Assembly (NCBI GenBank): GCA_016191525.1
Contig: JACPOK010000040.1
Coordinates: forward strand, 62,001 to 126,000
Source: Burkholderiales bacterium
GTDB taxonomy: Bacteria; Pseudomonadota; Gammaproteobacteria; Burkholderiales; Burkholderiaceae_C
Length of the DNA: 64,000 nucleotides
Direction of reading: 5' to 3'
In this document: piece by piece, positions 17,185-25,236 of the stretch
Numbering within the stretch: the stretch's first letter is position 1
How the letters are laid out: each line of letters opens with the position of its first letter
Made by a program: the position numbers and the translations under genes
The notes under the pieces: model-generated
What the model saw: only the letters and a program-made list of their open reading frames with translations
Told to the model about the DNA's origin: nothing
The model's database searches: none

Positions 17185-18006
17185 CTATTCCGCCGCCTCC
17201 CAGTTCCTTACCTGCAAGAGCTGTGCCGCAACGCTGACGGCGATCACTTCGGGCTGCTTGCCCTGGATGCCGGCCAGCCCGATGGGGCAGGTGACCTGCG
17301 CCAGCTCGGGCTTGCCGAAGCCGCGCTCTTCCAGCCGGTGGCGGAAGGTGGCCCACTTGGTCTTGCTGCCGATCAGGCCGATGAAGCGCAGGTCGTTGGC
17401 CCTGCGCTGGCGCAGCAGGCAGGCCGCCACCACGTCCAGATCCTCGGCGTGGCTGAAGCTCATGACGATCACGTGCGAGCCCGGCGCCAGGTCGGCCACC
17501 GCCGCCTGCACCGGGTCCGAATGCTCGCATTGCACGTTGGCGGGCAGGCCGGCCGGGAAGATCTCGTCGCGGCTGTCGATCCAGCGCACCGCGAAAGGCA
17601 GCGGCGCCAGCGCCGCCGCCAGCGCGCGGCCCACGTGGCCGCCGCCAAACAGGGCGACCGGGCACAGCGCGGGAGCGAGCCGGCGGGCCAGCGGGCCGGC
17701 GTCCGCCGCCGTCACCCGCTCGAAGCGCAGGTTCACCACGCCGCCGCAGCACTGGCCCAGGCTGGGCCCCAGGGCATAGCGGATCACGGATTCGCCGGTG
17801 CCGCCGGCCAGCTGCCGCCGGGCCTCTTCCAGTGCCTGCAGTTCCAGGTGGCCGCCGCCGATGGTGCCGCACAGGCCATCCGCGAAAACCCCCATCCAGG
17901 CGCCCGCTTCGCGCGGCACCGAACCCTGCGATGATTCAACCGTCACAAGCACGGCGTCTTGCGCGGCCAACCTGGCCGTGAATTCATTCATGGTAACCAG
18001 CGACAC
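17185..18006 (-). CDS. xdhC: Xanthine dehydrogenase accessory protein XdhC
   Basis: A 273-residue XdhC/CoxI-family protein that binds molybdenum cofactor and inserts the sulfurated form into xanthine dehydrogenase. The N-terminal part has VESSQGSVPREAGAWM and IGGGHLELQAL; the C-terminal Rossmann-like part has LFGGGHVGRALA. GTG at 18006 is chosen because GGAG precedes it; an in-frame ATG five codons later is possible. It is upstream of puuD on one strand. The dehydrogenase subunits xdhA and xdhB are absent from the window. Confidence 0.9.
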   Translation of the reverse strand: MSLVTMNEFTARLAAQDAVLVTVESSQGSVPREAGAWMGVFADGLCGTIGGGHLELQALEEARRQLAGGTGESVIRYALGPSLGQCCGGVVNLRFERVTAADAGPLARRLAPALCPVALFGGGHVGRALAAALAPLPFAVRWIDSRDEIFPAGLPANVQCEHSDPVQAAVADLAPGSHVIVMSFSHAEDLDVVAACLLRQRRANDLRFIGLIGSKTKWATFRHRLEERGFGKPELAQVTCPIGLAGIQGKQPEVIAVSVAAQLLQVRNWEAAE

Positions 18007-18134
18007 AAGCGGCTCCGCAGGCGATAAAGGGATTTATTTGGTAACCGGCGTCATCAGAGTATGCGCCGCGCCGTTGAATGCTGAGCCGCCGCGTTTTTGC
18101 CGCAGTACCTGTTAAATTTCGTTGGAGACATTCG

Positions 18135-18671
18135 ATGAACACTTTTGATCGCAACCTGCTGATTGGCGGCCTCACGGCGCTGGTGGCGGGCTTCGCCGCA
18201 CTGGTTGCCGGCTGCAGTTCCACCCCCTTGCCGGCCGACAAGCCGGTGGCGGCTACCGCGCCCGTGACCGCCGCCACGGCGCCGCCGGCCCAGGTGGCGG
18301 CCGGCGCCACGCCCATCACCGCCTCCCGCAATTCCGCCGCCGCCACGCCCAGGGCCTATCGCCAGGACGCGGCGTCGCACGTCTATGGCCTGAACAAGGA
18401 CCGCATCTACAAGGGCCGGATGCCGCCCCTGCTGTACGCCATCGGCGTGCTGCAGGTGGACCTGGACAGCAATGGCGGCGTGCGGGCGCTGAACTGGATG
18501 CGCAAGCCCAGCCACGCGCCGGAAGTGGTGGCCGAGATCGAGCGCACGGTTCGCGCCGCCTCGCCCTACCCGGCGCCGGTCCGCATGGGCCGCGTGACCT
18601 GGACCGACACGTGGCTGTGGCACCAGAGCGGCCGCTTTCAATTGGACACGTTGACCGAAGGCCAGGACTGA
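18135..18671 (+). CDS. Putative lipoprotein with TonB-C-like domain
   Basis: A 178-residue protein of unknown function. It has a hydrophobic leader with lipobox LVAGC (Cys27). An Ala/Pro/Thr-rich, low-complexity linker to about residue 75 follows, then a compact domain (YAIGVLQVDLDSNGGV ... WHQSGRFQLDTL). This resembles the C-terminal domains of TonB/TolA energy transducers. It sits between the divergent xdhC and convergent uraH genes, so it may share no operon with them. Confidence 0.7.
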   Translation: MNTFDRNLLIGGLTALVAGFAALVAGCSSTPLPADKPVAATAPVTAATAPPAQVAAGATPITASRNSAAATPRAYRQDAASHVYGLNKDRIYKGRMPPLLYAIGVLQVDLDSNGGVRALNWMRKPSHAPEVVAEIERTVRAASPYPAPVRMGRVTWTDTWLWHQSGRFQLDTLTEGQD

Positions 18672-18677
18672 CAGGCT

Positions 18678-19031
18678 TCAGGAGCCCCGGTAGGTGGAAT
18701 AGCTCCAGGGGCTGACCAGCAGCGGCACGTGGTAGTGCTGCGCCACATCGGCCACGCCGAAATCCAGCGCCACCCGGTCCAGGAAATTGGGCTGCGGCAG
18801 CGTGACGCCGCGGCTCTTGAAATAAGCCGCCACCTCGAACACCAGCCGGTACGTTCCCGCGCCCAGCTCGCCGTCGTTGTAGAGCGGCCCGCCGGGCGTG
18901 CGGCCGTCGGCATTGAGCACCAGTTTTTTCACCAGCGTGGCCTGCGCGCCCTGCGTGGCATAGAGCTCCACGGCCATGCCGGCGGCCGGGCAGCCATGCA
19001 TGGTGTCCAGTACGTGTGTGCTCAGGCCCAT
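18678..19031 (-). CDS. uraH: 5-Hydroxyisourate hydrolase
   Basis: A 117-residue transthyretin-like protein. It begins with the family signature STHVLDTMHGCPAAGM and ends with the diagnostic C-terminal YRGS tetrapeptide; the conserved active-site His residues of the family are in THVLD and YHVPLLVSPWSYSTY. It hydrolyses 5-hydroxyisourate from PuuD to OHCU, the substrate of the UraD domain encoded at 20715. It is divergent from the GntR gene, sharing a spacer with a perfect palindrome. Confidence 0.94.
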   Translation of the reverse strand: MGLSTHVLDTMHGCPAAGMAVELYATQGAQATLVKKLVLNADGRTPGGPLYNDGELGAGTYRLVFEVAAYFKSRGVTLPQPNFLDRVALDFGVADVAQHYHVPLLVSPWSYSTYRGS

Positions 19032-19062
19032 GGCGCATTCCCCCGTGCAGTTTGGTGGACAG

Positions 19063-19076
19063 AAGTGTATACACTT
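19063..19076. promoter_or_regulatory. Perfect palindrome, candidate GntR operator
   Basis: AAGTGTATACACTT is a perfect 14-base palindrome in the 71-base spacer between uraH (minus) and the GntR gene (plus). Its core TGTATACA fits the T-G-T...A-C-A pattern of many FCD-type GntR operators. It lies 26 bases upstream of the regulator start. It probably serves as the binding site through which the regulator controls itself, uraH and the puuE operon. Confidence 0.6.
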
Positions 19077-19102
19077 TTCGGCGTTGCGGCTATCATGCGT
19101 GC

Positions 19103-19780
19103 ATGCAAGCGCCCGCCACCGCGCCTTCCACCAGCGACATCGCCCAAGCGCTGACGCGCGCCATCGTCGACCACCGGCTGCAGCCCGGCAGCAAACTGGC
19201 CGAGCAGAAGCTGGCCGACCACTTCGGCGTGTCCCGCACGCTGGTGCGCCAGGCGCTGTTCCAGCTGGCGCAGAACCGGCTGGTCACCCTGGAGCCGGCG
19301 CGCGGCGCCTTCGTGGCCGCGCCTTCGGCCGACGAGGCGCGCCAGGTGTTCGCGGTGCGCCGCATGCTGGAAGCGGAGATGACGCGCGCATTCGTGCGGC
19401 AGATGACGCCGGCGCGCCTACGCGCGTTGCGCGAGCACGTGGCGGCCGAACGCGCCGCCCTGCGCGAGGACGACCCGGCCGCGCGCAACGACCTGCTTGC
19501 CGATTTCCATGTGCGCATGGCCGAACTGCTGGGCAACGAGGTGCTGGCGCAGATCCTGCGTGACCTGACTTCCCGCTGCTCCCTCATCACCCTCATGTAC
19601 CAGAGCGCCGGCGCGGCCGAGCATTCACAGGAAGAACACAACGAGATCGTCAAGGCGCTGGCGGCGCGCGACGAGGCGCGCGCGGTGCGCCTGATGAACG
19701 AGCACCTGCTGCACGTGGAAGAAAGCCTGGCGCTGGACCGCAAGGTGCCGACGCATGACGTTGCATTGGCCCTGTCATGA
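19103..19780 (+). CDS. GntR-family transcriptional regulator (FCD type)
   Basis: A 225-residue regulator with an N-terminal winged helix (residues ~10-70, KLADHFGVSRTLVRQALFQL) and an all-helical FCD ligand domain. The FCD metal-binding histidines are visible in DFHVRMAELL, EEHNEIVKAL and NEHLLHVEES. The stop overlaps the puuE start (ATGA), so it is translated with the pathway genes. FCD regulators respond to small acids; here a ureide or purine intermediate is a reasonable inference. ATG at 19103 was chosen to follow the operator-like palindrome. Confidence 0.9.
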   Translation: MQAPATAPSTSDIAQALTRAIVDHRLQPGSKLAEQKLADHFGVSRTLVRQALFQLAQNRLVTLEPARGAFVAAPSADEARQVFAVRRMLEAEMTRAFVRQMTPARLRALREHVAAERAALREDDPAARNDLLADFHVRMAELLGNEVLAQILRDLTSRCSLITLMYQSAGAAEHSQEEHNEIVKALAARDEARAVRLMNEHLLHVEESLALDRKVPTHDVALALS

Positions 19781-20712
19781 ACTACAACTCCACCGCTTCC
19801 TACCCGCGCGATCTCGCCGGCTATGGCCCCAATCCGCCTCACCCGCAGTGGCCCGGCAACGCGCGGGTGGCGCTGCAGTTCGTGCTGAACTACGAGGAAG
19901 GCGGAGAAAACTCGGTGCTGCACGGCGACGCGGGCTCCGAGCAGTTCCTGTCGGAGATGTTCAACCCGCCGGCCTTCGCCGACCGGCACATGAGCATGGA
20001 AGGCATCTACGAATACGGCTCGCGCGCCGGCGTGTGGCGCATCCTGCGCGAATTCGAAAAGCGCAAGCTGCCGCTGACGGTGTTCGGCGTGGCCATGGCC
20101 TTGCAGCGCCACCCCGAGGCCACGGCGGCATTCCGTGAGCTGGGCCACGAGATCGCCTGCCACGGCTGGCGCTGGATCAGCTACCAGGGCATGGACGAAG
20201 CCACCGAGCGCGAGCACATGCGCACAGGCATGGACATCATCCACCGCCTCACGGGCGAGCGGCCGCTGGGCTGGTATACCGGCCGCGACAGCCCTAACAC
20301 GCGGCGGCTGGTGGCCGACTTCGGCGGCTTCGAATACGACAGCGACTATTACGGCGACGACCTGCCCTTCTGGATGGAAGTGCGCAAGACCGACGGCGCG
20401 GTGGTGCCGCACCTTGTCGTGCCCTACACGCTGGACACCAACGACATGCGCTTTTCCCTGCCCCAGGGCTTTTCGCAGGCCGAGGATTTCTTCATCTACC
20501 TGCGCGACAGCTTCGACGCGCTCTACGCCGAGGGCGAGACCGCGCCGAAGATGATGAGCGTGGGCATGCACTGCCGCCTGCTGGGCCGCCCGGGGCGCAT
20601 CGCCGCGCTGCAGCGCTTCCTGGACCATGTCCAGAAACACGAGCAGGTGTGGGTCTGCCGCCGCATCGACATCGCCCGCCACTGGAAGCAGGTCCACCCT
20701 TACAAGAGCTGA
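19777..20712 (+). CDS. puuE: Allantoinase PuuE (polysaccharide-deacetylase fold)
   Basis: A 311-residue metal-independent or loosely metal-dependent allantoinase of the PuuE type, hydrolysing allantoin to allantoate. Key segments are QFVLNYEEGGENSVLHGD, GVWRILREFEKRKLPLTVFG, IACHGWRWISYQ and GWYTGRDSPNTRRL, all typical of the family. This is the polysaccharide-deacetylase-like enzyme and not the amidohydrolase allantoinase AllB. It lies between the regulator and the fusion gene in a tight operon. Confidence 0.93.
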   Translation: MNYNSTASYPRDLAGYGPNPPHPQWPGNARVALQFVLNYEEGGENSVLHGDAGSEQFLSEMFNPPAFADRHMSMEGIYEYGSRAGVWRILREFEKRKLPLTVFGVAMALQRHPEATAAFRELGHEIACHGWRWISYQGMDEATEREHMRTGMDIIHRLTGERPLGWYTGRDSPNTRRLVADFGGFEYDSDYYGDDLPFWMEVRKTDGAVVPHLVVPYTLDTNDMRFSLPQGFSQAEDFFIYLRDSFDALYAEGETAPKMMSVGMHCRLLGRPGRIAALQRFLDHVQKHEQVWVCRRIDIARHWKQVHPYKS

Positions 20713-20714
20713 AC

Positions 20715-22490
20715 ATGGCCCTCACCCTGGAACAAGTCAATGCCGCGCCGCAGGCCGAGGCGGCGCAGCTGCTCGACGGCCTGTACGAGCACTCGCCGTG
20801 GATAGCGCAGCAGGCGCTCGCGCACCGGCCCTTCGCCTCGCTGCCGCAGCTGAAGCACATGATGGCGCGCATCGTCGCGGATGCCGGCCGCGACGCCCAG
20901 CTGGCGCTGATCCGCGCCCACCCCGAGCTGGCGGGCAAGGCCATGGTGAGCAACACGCTCACCGCCGAGTCCACCAACGAGCAGGGCAAGGCGGGGCTGT
21001 CGAACTGCACGCCGGCAGAGTTTGAAAAGATCCAGGCCCTCAACGCGGCTTACAACGCGCGCTTCGGCTTTCCCTTCATCCTGGCGGTGCGGGGGCCGCG
21101 CGGCACCGGCCTGGCGCGGCAGGAGATCATCGAGACCTTCGAGCGCCGCGTGGAGAACCACCCGGACTTCGAGCTGGGCGAGGCGCTGCGCAACATTCAC
21201 CGCATCGTGGAGCTGCGGCTGAACGACAAGTTCGGCGTGGAGCCCGTGCAGGGCAACCTGGTGTGGGACTGGCACGAAAAGCTGGCGCAGCACAGCGACC
21301 CGGGCTTTGCGGAGAAAGGCCAGCTCACCGTCACCTACCTGACCGATGCGCACCGCGCCTGCGCCCAGCGCATCAGCGCCACCATGCACGAGAGCGGCTT
21401 CGACGAAGTGACGATCGACGCGGTGGGCAACGTGGTGGGCCGGTACAAGGGGGCCGCGCCCGGGGCGAAGACGCTGATGACGGGCAGCCACTACGACACG
21501 GTGCGCAACGGCGGCAAGTACGACGGCCGGCTGGGCATCTTCACGCCGGTGGCCTGCGTGCGCGCTCTCTCGCAGCACAAGCGGCGCCTGCCGTTCGACA
21601 TCGAGGTGATCGGTTTTGCCGAAGAGGAAGGCCAGCGCTACAAGGCCACCTTCCTGGGCTCGGGCTCGCTGATCGGCCAGTTCAACACCGCCTGGCTGGA
21701 GCAGAAGGACGCGGACGGCGTCACCATGCGCCAGGCGATGCAGCACGCCGGCCTGTGCGTGGACGACATCGCCGGCCTGAAGCGCGACCCTGGCAAATAC
21801 CTGGGCTTTGTTGAAGTGCACATCGAACAGGGCCCGGTGCTCACGCAGCTGGACCTGCCCCTGGGCATCGTCACCTCCATCAACGGCGGTGTGCGCTACC
21901 AGTGCGAGGTGACCGGGATGGCCAGCCACGCCGGCACCACCCCCATGGGCCAGCGCCGGGACGCCGCCGCGGCCGTGGCCGAACTGGCCATTTACCTGGA
22001 ACAGCGCGCGGCGCGGGACGGCGATTCGGTAGGCACCATCGGAATGCTCAACGTGCCCGGCGGCTCGACCAACGTGGTGCCCGGGCGCTGCCTGTTCACG
22101 CTGGACATGCGCGCGCCCACGGACCCGCAGCGCGACGCCCTGGTGGCGGACGTGCTGGCCGAGCTGAAGGCGGTGTGCGAGCGGCGCGGCGTGCGCTTCA
22201 GCACCGAGGAAACCATGCGGGCCGCCGCCGCGCCCAGCGCGCCGGAATGGCGCAAGCGCTGGGAAAGCGCCGTCGCTACGCTCGGCGTTCCTCTGTACCG
22301 GATGCCCAGCGGCGCCGGCCACGACGCGATGAAGCTGCACGAGGTGATGCCGCAGGCCATGCTGTTCGTGCGCGGCCAGAATTCGGGCATCAGCCACAAC
22401 CCGCTGGAATCGACCACCAGCGACGACATCGAACTGGCCGTCCAGGCCTTCCAGCACCTGCTGGACAAACTCTCACAACAAGTTCAATGA
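20715..22490 (+). CDS. Bifunctional OHCU decarboxylase - allantoate/ureido amidohydrolase
   Basis: A 591-residue fusion. Residues ~1-170 form a UraD-type OHCU decarboxylase with the active-site segment RAHPELAGKAM and FGFPFILAVRG. Residues ~180-591 form an M20 Zn-dependent amidohydrolase of the AllC/HyuC type with MTGSHYDTVRNGGKYDGRLG, EEEGQRYKATFLGS and VEVHIEQGPVL. The first half makes S-allantoin from OHCU; the second likely releases ammonia from allantoate or ureidoglycine. ATG at 20715 follows the puuE stop by 2 bases; upstream in-frame codons inside puuE are not needed. The two catalytic steps flank the allantoinase step. Confidence 0.9.
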   Translation: MALTLEQVNAAPQAEAAQLLDGLYEHSPWIAQQALAHRPFASLPQLKHMMARIVADAGRDAQLALIRAHPELAGKAMVSNTLTAESTNEQGKAGLSNCTPAEFEKIQALNAAYNARFGFPFILAVRGPRGTGLARQEIIETFERRVENHPDFELGEALRNIHRIVELRLNDKFGVEPVQGNLVWDWHEKLAQHSDPGFAEKGQLTVTYLTDAHRACAQRISATMHESGFDEVTIDAVGNVVGRYKGAAPGAKTLMTGSHYDTVRNGGKYDGRLGIFTPVACVRALSQHKRRLPFDIEVIGFAEEEGQRYKATFLGSGSLIGQFNTAWLEQKDADGVTMRQAMQHAGLCVDDIAGLKRDPGKYLGFVEVHIEQGPVLTQLDLPLGIVTSINGGVRYQCEVTGMASHAGTTPMGQRRDAAAAVAELAIYLEQRAARDGDSVGTIGMLNVPGGSTNVVPGRCLFTLDMRAPTDPQRDALVADVLAELKAVCERRGVRFSTEETMRAAAAPSAPEWRKRWESAVATLGVPLYRMPSGAGHDAMKLHEVMPQAMLFVRGQNSGISHNPLESTTSDDIELAVQAFQHLLDKLSQQVQ

Positions 22491-23710
22491 CCGATTACGA
22501 AAAGCTTGACGCCTGGGTGGACGCCCATTTCGACGAGGAAGTGCGCTTCCTGCAGGAACTGGTGCGCGTGCCCACCGACACGCCCCCCGGCAACAACGCC
22601 CCGCATGCCGAGCGCACTGCGCAATTGCTGCAGGGCTTTGGCTTCGAAGCCGAGAAATTCCCGGTGCCGCAGGATGAAGTGCGGGCCTATGGCATGGAGT
22701 CCATCACCAACCTGATCGTGCGCCGCCGCTACGGCGAGGGGCGCACGGTGGCGTTGAACGCGCACGGCGACGTGGTACCGCCGGGCGAAGGCTGGAGCCA
22801 CGACCCTTATGCCGCCGAAGTGGTGGACGGCAGGATTTATGGCCGCGCCACGGCGGTGAGCAAATCGGACTTCGCCAGCTTCACTTTTGCCGTGCGCGCG
22901 CTCGAATCGCTGCGCGCGCACCTCAAGGGCGGGGTGGAACTGCACTTCACCTACGACGAGGAATTCGGCGGCGAGCTGGGCCCGGGCTGGCTGCTGCGCA
23001 ACGGCCACACCAAACCCGACCTGCTGATCGCGGCCGGCTTCAGCTACGAGGTGATTACCGCGCACAACGGCTGCCTGCAGCTGGAGGTCACGGTGAACGG
23101 CAAGATGGCGCACGCCGCCATTCCGGATACAGGTGTCGATGCGCTGCAGGGTGCGGCACAGGTCCTGGCGGCCCTCTATGGGCAGAACGCGCAATACCGC
23201 AAGGTCCGCTCCGCGGTTAAGGGCATCAACCACCCCTACCTGAACGTGGGCCGCATCGAAGGCGGCACCAACACCAACGTGGTCCCGGGCAAGGTGGTGT
23301 TCAAGCTGGACCGCCGCATGATCCCGGAGGAAAACCCGGTGGAAGTGGAAGCCGCGATCCGGGGCGTGATTGCTGAGGCAGCGGCGCAATGCCCGGGCAT
23401 CACGGTGGACATCCGCCGCATCCTGCTGGCCAATTCGATGAAGCCGCTGGCGGGCAACGCGCCGCTGGTGGAGGCCATCCAGAAGCACGCGCGCGAAGTC
23501 TTCGGCGAAGCGATTCCCGCGATGGGAACGCCGCTGTACACCGATGTGCGCCTCTATGCCGAGGCAGGAATTCCGGGGGTGATTTACGGGGCCGGGCCGA
23601 GGACGGTGCTGGAGTCGCACGCCAAGCGGGCCGATGAAAGGCTGGAGCTGGAAGACTTGCGGCGCGCCACCAGGGTGGTGGCGCGCACGCTGCTCGATCT
23701 TCTGCGCTGA
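22487..23710 (+). CDS. M20-family metallohydrolase (ArgE/DapE-like), variant metal motifs
   Basis: A 407-residue M20 peptidase-family hydrolase, starting by ATGA overlap with the fusion gene. It has the first metal/His motif NAHGDVVPPGEGW and the acidic pair in FTYDEEFGGELG. The usual GRG-A-x-D motif is replaced by GRATAVSKSDF, so the bridging aspartate would have to shift. A dimerisation-domain-like region spans about residues 195-310. Placement last in the ureide operon suggests it cleaves a ureido acid or a related amide; the true substrate is unknown. Confidence 0.8.
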   Translation: MTDYEKLDAWVDAHFDEEVRFLQELVRVPTDTPPGNNAPHAERTAQLLQGFGFEAEKFPVPQDEVRAYGMESITNLIVRRRYGEGRTVALNAHGDVVPPGEGWSHDPYAAEVVDGRIYGRATAVSKSDFASFTFAVRALESLRAHLKGGVELHFTYDEEFGGELGPGWLLRNGHTKPDLLIAAGFSYEVITAHNGCLQLEVTVNGKMAHAAIPDTGVDALQGAAQVLAALYGQNAQYRKVRSAVKGINHPYLNVGRIEGGTNTNVVPGKVVFKLDRRMIPEENPVEVEAAIRGVIAEAAAQCPGITVDIRRILLANSMKPLAGNAPLVEAIQKHAREVFGEAIPAMGTPLYTDVRLYAEAGIPGVIYGAGPRTVLESHAKRADERLELEDLRRATRVVARTLLDLLR

Positions 23711-23734
23711 ACGCGCAGGTCAGCCGCCACTTTT

Positions 23735-24001
23735 TTAGCGGACGCGGCCGCGGCGGAACAGGTTGACGATGGCCAGCAGGATCACGGCGCCGACCAGGGA
23801 GACCAGGACGGAGGCGATGGAGAAGCCGCTGTTGATGGTGCCCGCGCCGACCAGGGGAGAGATCAGCCAGCCGCCGATAAAGGCGCCGACGATACCGACC
23901 ACGATGTTGAGCAGGACGCCTTGCTGGCCGTCAGTCTTCATGATCATGCTGGCCAGCCAGCCGACGATGCCGCCTACGATTAACCAGAGGATGAGACCCA
24001 T
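23735..24001 (-). CDS. GlsB/YeaQ/YmgE-family small membrane protein
   Basis: An 88-residue, three-helix membrane protein of the transglycosylase-associated/GlsB family. It starts MGLILWLIVGGIVGWLASMI and contains glycine-zipper-like helices. The ATG at 24001 has a strong AGGAG site; longer upstream frames lack one. Family members are linked to general stress responses, but their activity is not settled. It is divergent from the ABC importer genes and appears unrelated to nitrogen use. Confidence 0.88.
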   Translation of the reverse strand: MGLILWLIVGGIVGWLASMIMKTDGQQGVLLNIVVGIVGAFIGGWLISPLVGAGTINSGFSIASVLVSLVGAVILLAIVNLFRRGRVR

Positions 24002-24141
24002 GTTGAACTCCTTTGCCGCGAGCGGCGTGTTGTTGAAGATGAATCCAATATCCCGCCGGCCCGGGGGGTGCCGCGTAGTCGGCGGCACAGGCTGGCCGTG
24101 CGCTGGTGGCGCGTCGCCGCGTCGGACAAAGCCTTACCATG

Positions 24142-24157
24142 CGGCATCGTTTTTGCT
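24142..24157 (+). promoter_or_regulatory. Candidate sigma-54 promoter of the importer/ureD operon
   Basis: CGGCATCGTTTTTGCT has the GG-N10-GC spacing of sigma-54 -24/-12 elements, with GGCA and TTGCT matching the consensus. A start about 11 bases on would leave a leader of ~30 bases before the receptor ATG at 24199. No NtrC-type enhancer was identified by eye upstream. The assignment rests on motif and nitrogen context only. Confidence 0.45.
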
Positions 24158-24198
24158 TTGTAGCCCTTTGTTCACTTAAACCGCTTGCGGAGTCCTCC

Positions 24199-25236
24199 AT
24201 GACAAAACGTGCTTTCCTCTTCGCCGGCGCGGCGCTGGCCCTGGCCATGAACCTGGCCCCGGCCCAGGCCCAGGGCCTCACCCCCATCAAATTCCAGCTC
24301 GACTGGCGGTTCGAGGGCCCGGCCGCCCTGTTCCTGACCCCTGTCGCCAAGGGCTATTTCAAGGACGCGAAGCTGGACGTGACGGTAGACGCGGGCAACG
24401 GCTCGGGCGGCGCCGTGACCCGGGTCGCCTCCGGCACCTACGACATGGGCTTCGCCGACCTGGCCGCCCTGATGGAATTCCACGCCAACAACCCCGACGC
24501 GCCCAACAAGCCTGTGGCCGTGATGATGGTCTACAACAACACGCCGGCCTCGGTCATGGCGCTGAAGAAGTCGGGCATCAGGAAGCCTGCTGACCTGAAC
24601 GGCAAGAAGATGGGCGCGCCGGTATTTGACGCCGGGCGCCGGGCCTTCCCGATTTTCCAGAAGGCCAACGGCATCGGCAACGTGGCCTGGACCGCCATGG
24701 ACCCGCCGCTGCGCGAAACCATGCTGGCGCGCGGCGACGTGGACGCCATCACCGGCTTCACCTTCACCTCGCTGCTGAACCTGGAGGCGCGCGGCGTCAA
24801 GGCCGAAGACGTGGTGATCCTGCAGTACCCCGACTACGGCGTGAAGCTCTATGGCAACGTGGTGATCGCCACACCGAAGATGATCAAGGAAAACCCGGCG
24901 GCGGTGAAAGCCTTCCTGCAGGCGTTCACGCGCGGCATGAAGGACGTGATCGCCAGGCCCGAGGCGGCCATCGCCGACGTCAAGGCACGCGACGGCATCA
25001 TCAACTCGGAGCTGGAGACGCGCCGCCTCAAGCTGGCCATCGACACGGTGATCAACAGCGCCGATGCGCGCGCCGAGGGCTTCGGCCAGGTCAATCCGGG
25101 CCGCCTGTCTCTGATGGCTTCGCAGGTGTCGGATGCCTTCAACACCAAGACCCGCGTGAACCCCGAGGCGGTGTGGAACGGCTCGTTCCTGCCCACCAAG
25201 GCGGAGCTGAATATCCTGCCCGTTCCGAAGAAATGA
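24199..25236 (+). CDS. ABC importer substrate-binding protein, NMT1/THI5-like
   Basis: A 345-residue periplasmic receptor with a signal peptide (MTKRAFLFAGAALALAMNLA, cleavage after AQAQ). It carries the NMT1/SsuA fold start IKFQLDWRFEGPAALFL followed by GYFKDAKLDVTVDAG, typical of receptors for nitrate, sulfonate, pyrimidine or ureide-like compounds. ATG at 24199 has GGAG upstream. It heads an operon with ATPase, permease and ureD genes, linked by ATGA overlaps. Because ureD follows, a nitrogen-rich substrate is likely, but the ligand cannot be read from the sequence. Confidence 0.9.
   Translation: MTKRAFLFAGAALALAMNLAPAQAQGLTPIKFQLDWRFEGPAALFLTPVAKGYFKDAKLDVTVDAGNGSGGAVTRVASGTYDMGFADLAALMEFHANNPDAPNKPVAVMMVYNNTPASVMALKKSGIRKPADLNGKKMGAPVFDAGRRAFPIFQKANGIGNVAWTAMDPPLRETMLARGDVDAITGFTFTSLLNLEARGVKAEDVVILQYPDYGVKLYGNVVIATPKMIKENPAAVKAFLQAFTRGMKDVIARPEAAIADVKARDGIINSELETRRLKLAIDTVINSADARAEGFGQVNPGRLSLMASQVSDAFNTKTRVNPEAVWNGSFLPTKAELNILPVPKK

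Noticed and set aside
24002..24198. Guanidine (ykkC-type) riboswitch before the NMT1-type importer
   Set aside because: No ykkC-like conserved core was seen in the leader; the predicted transcript leader is also too short if the sigma-54 element is right.
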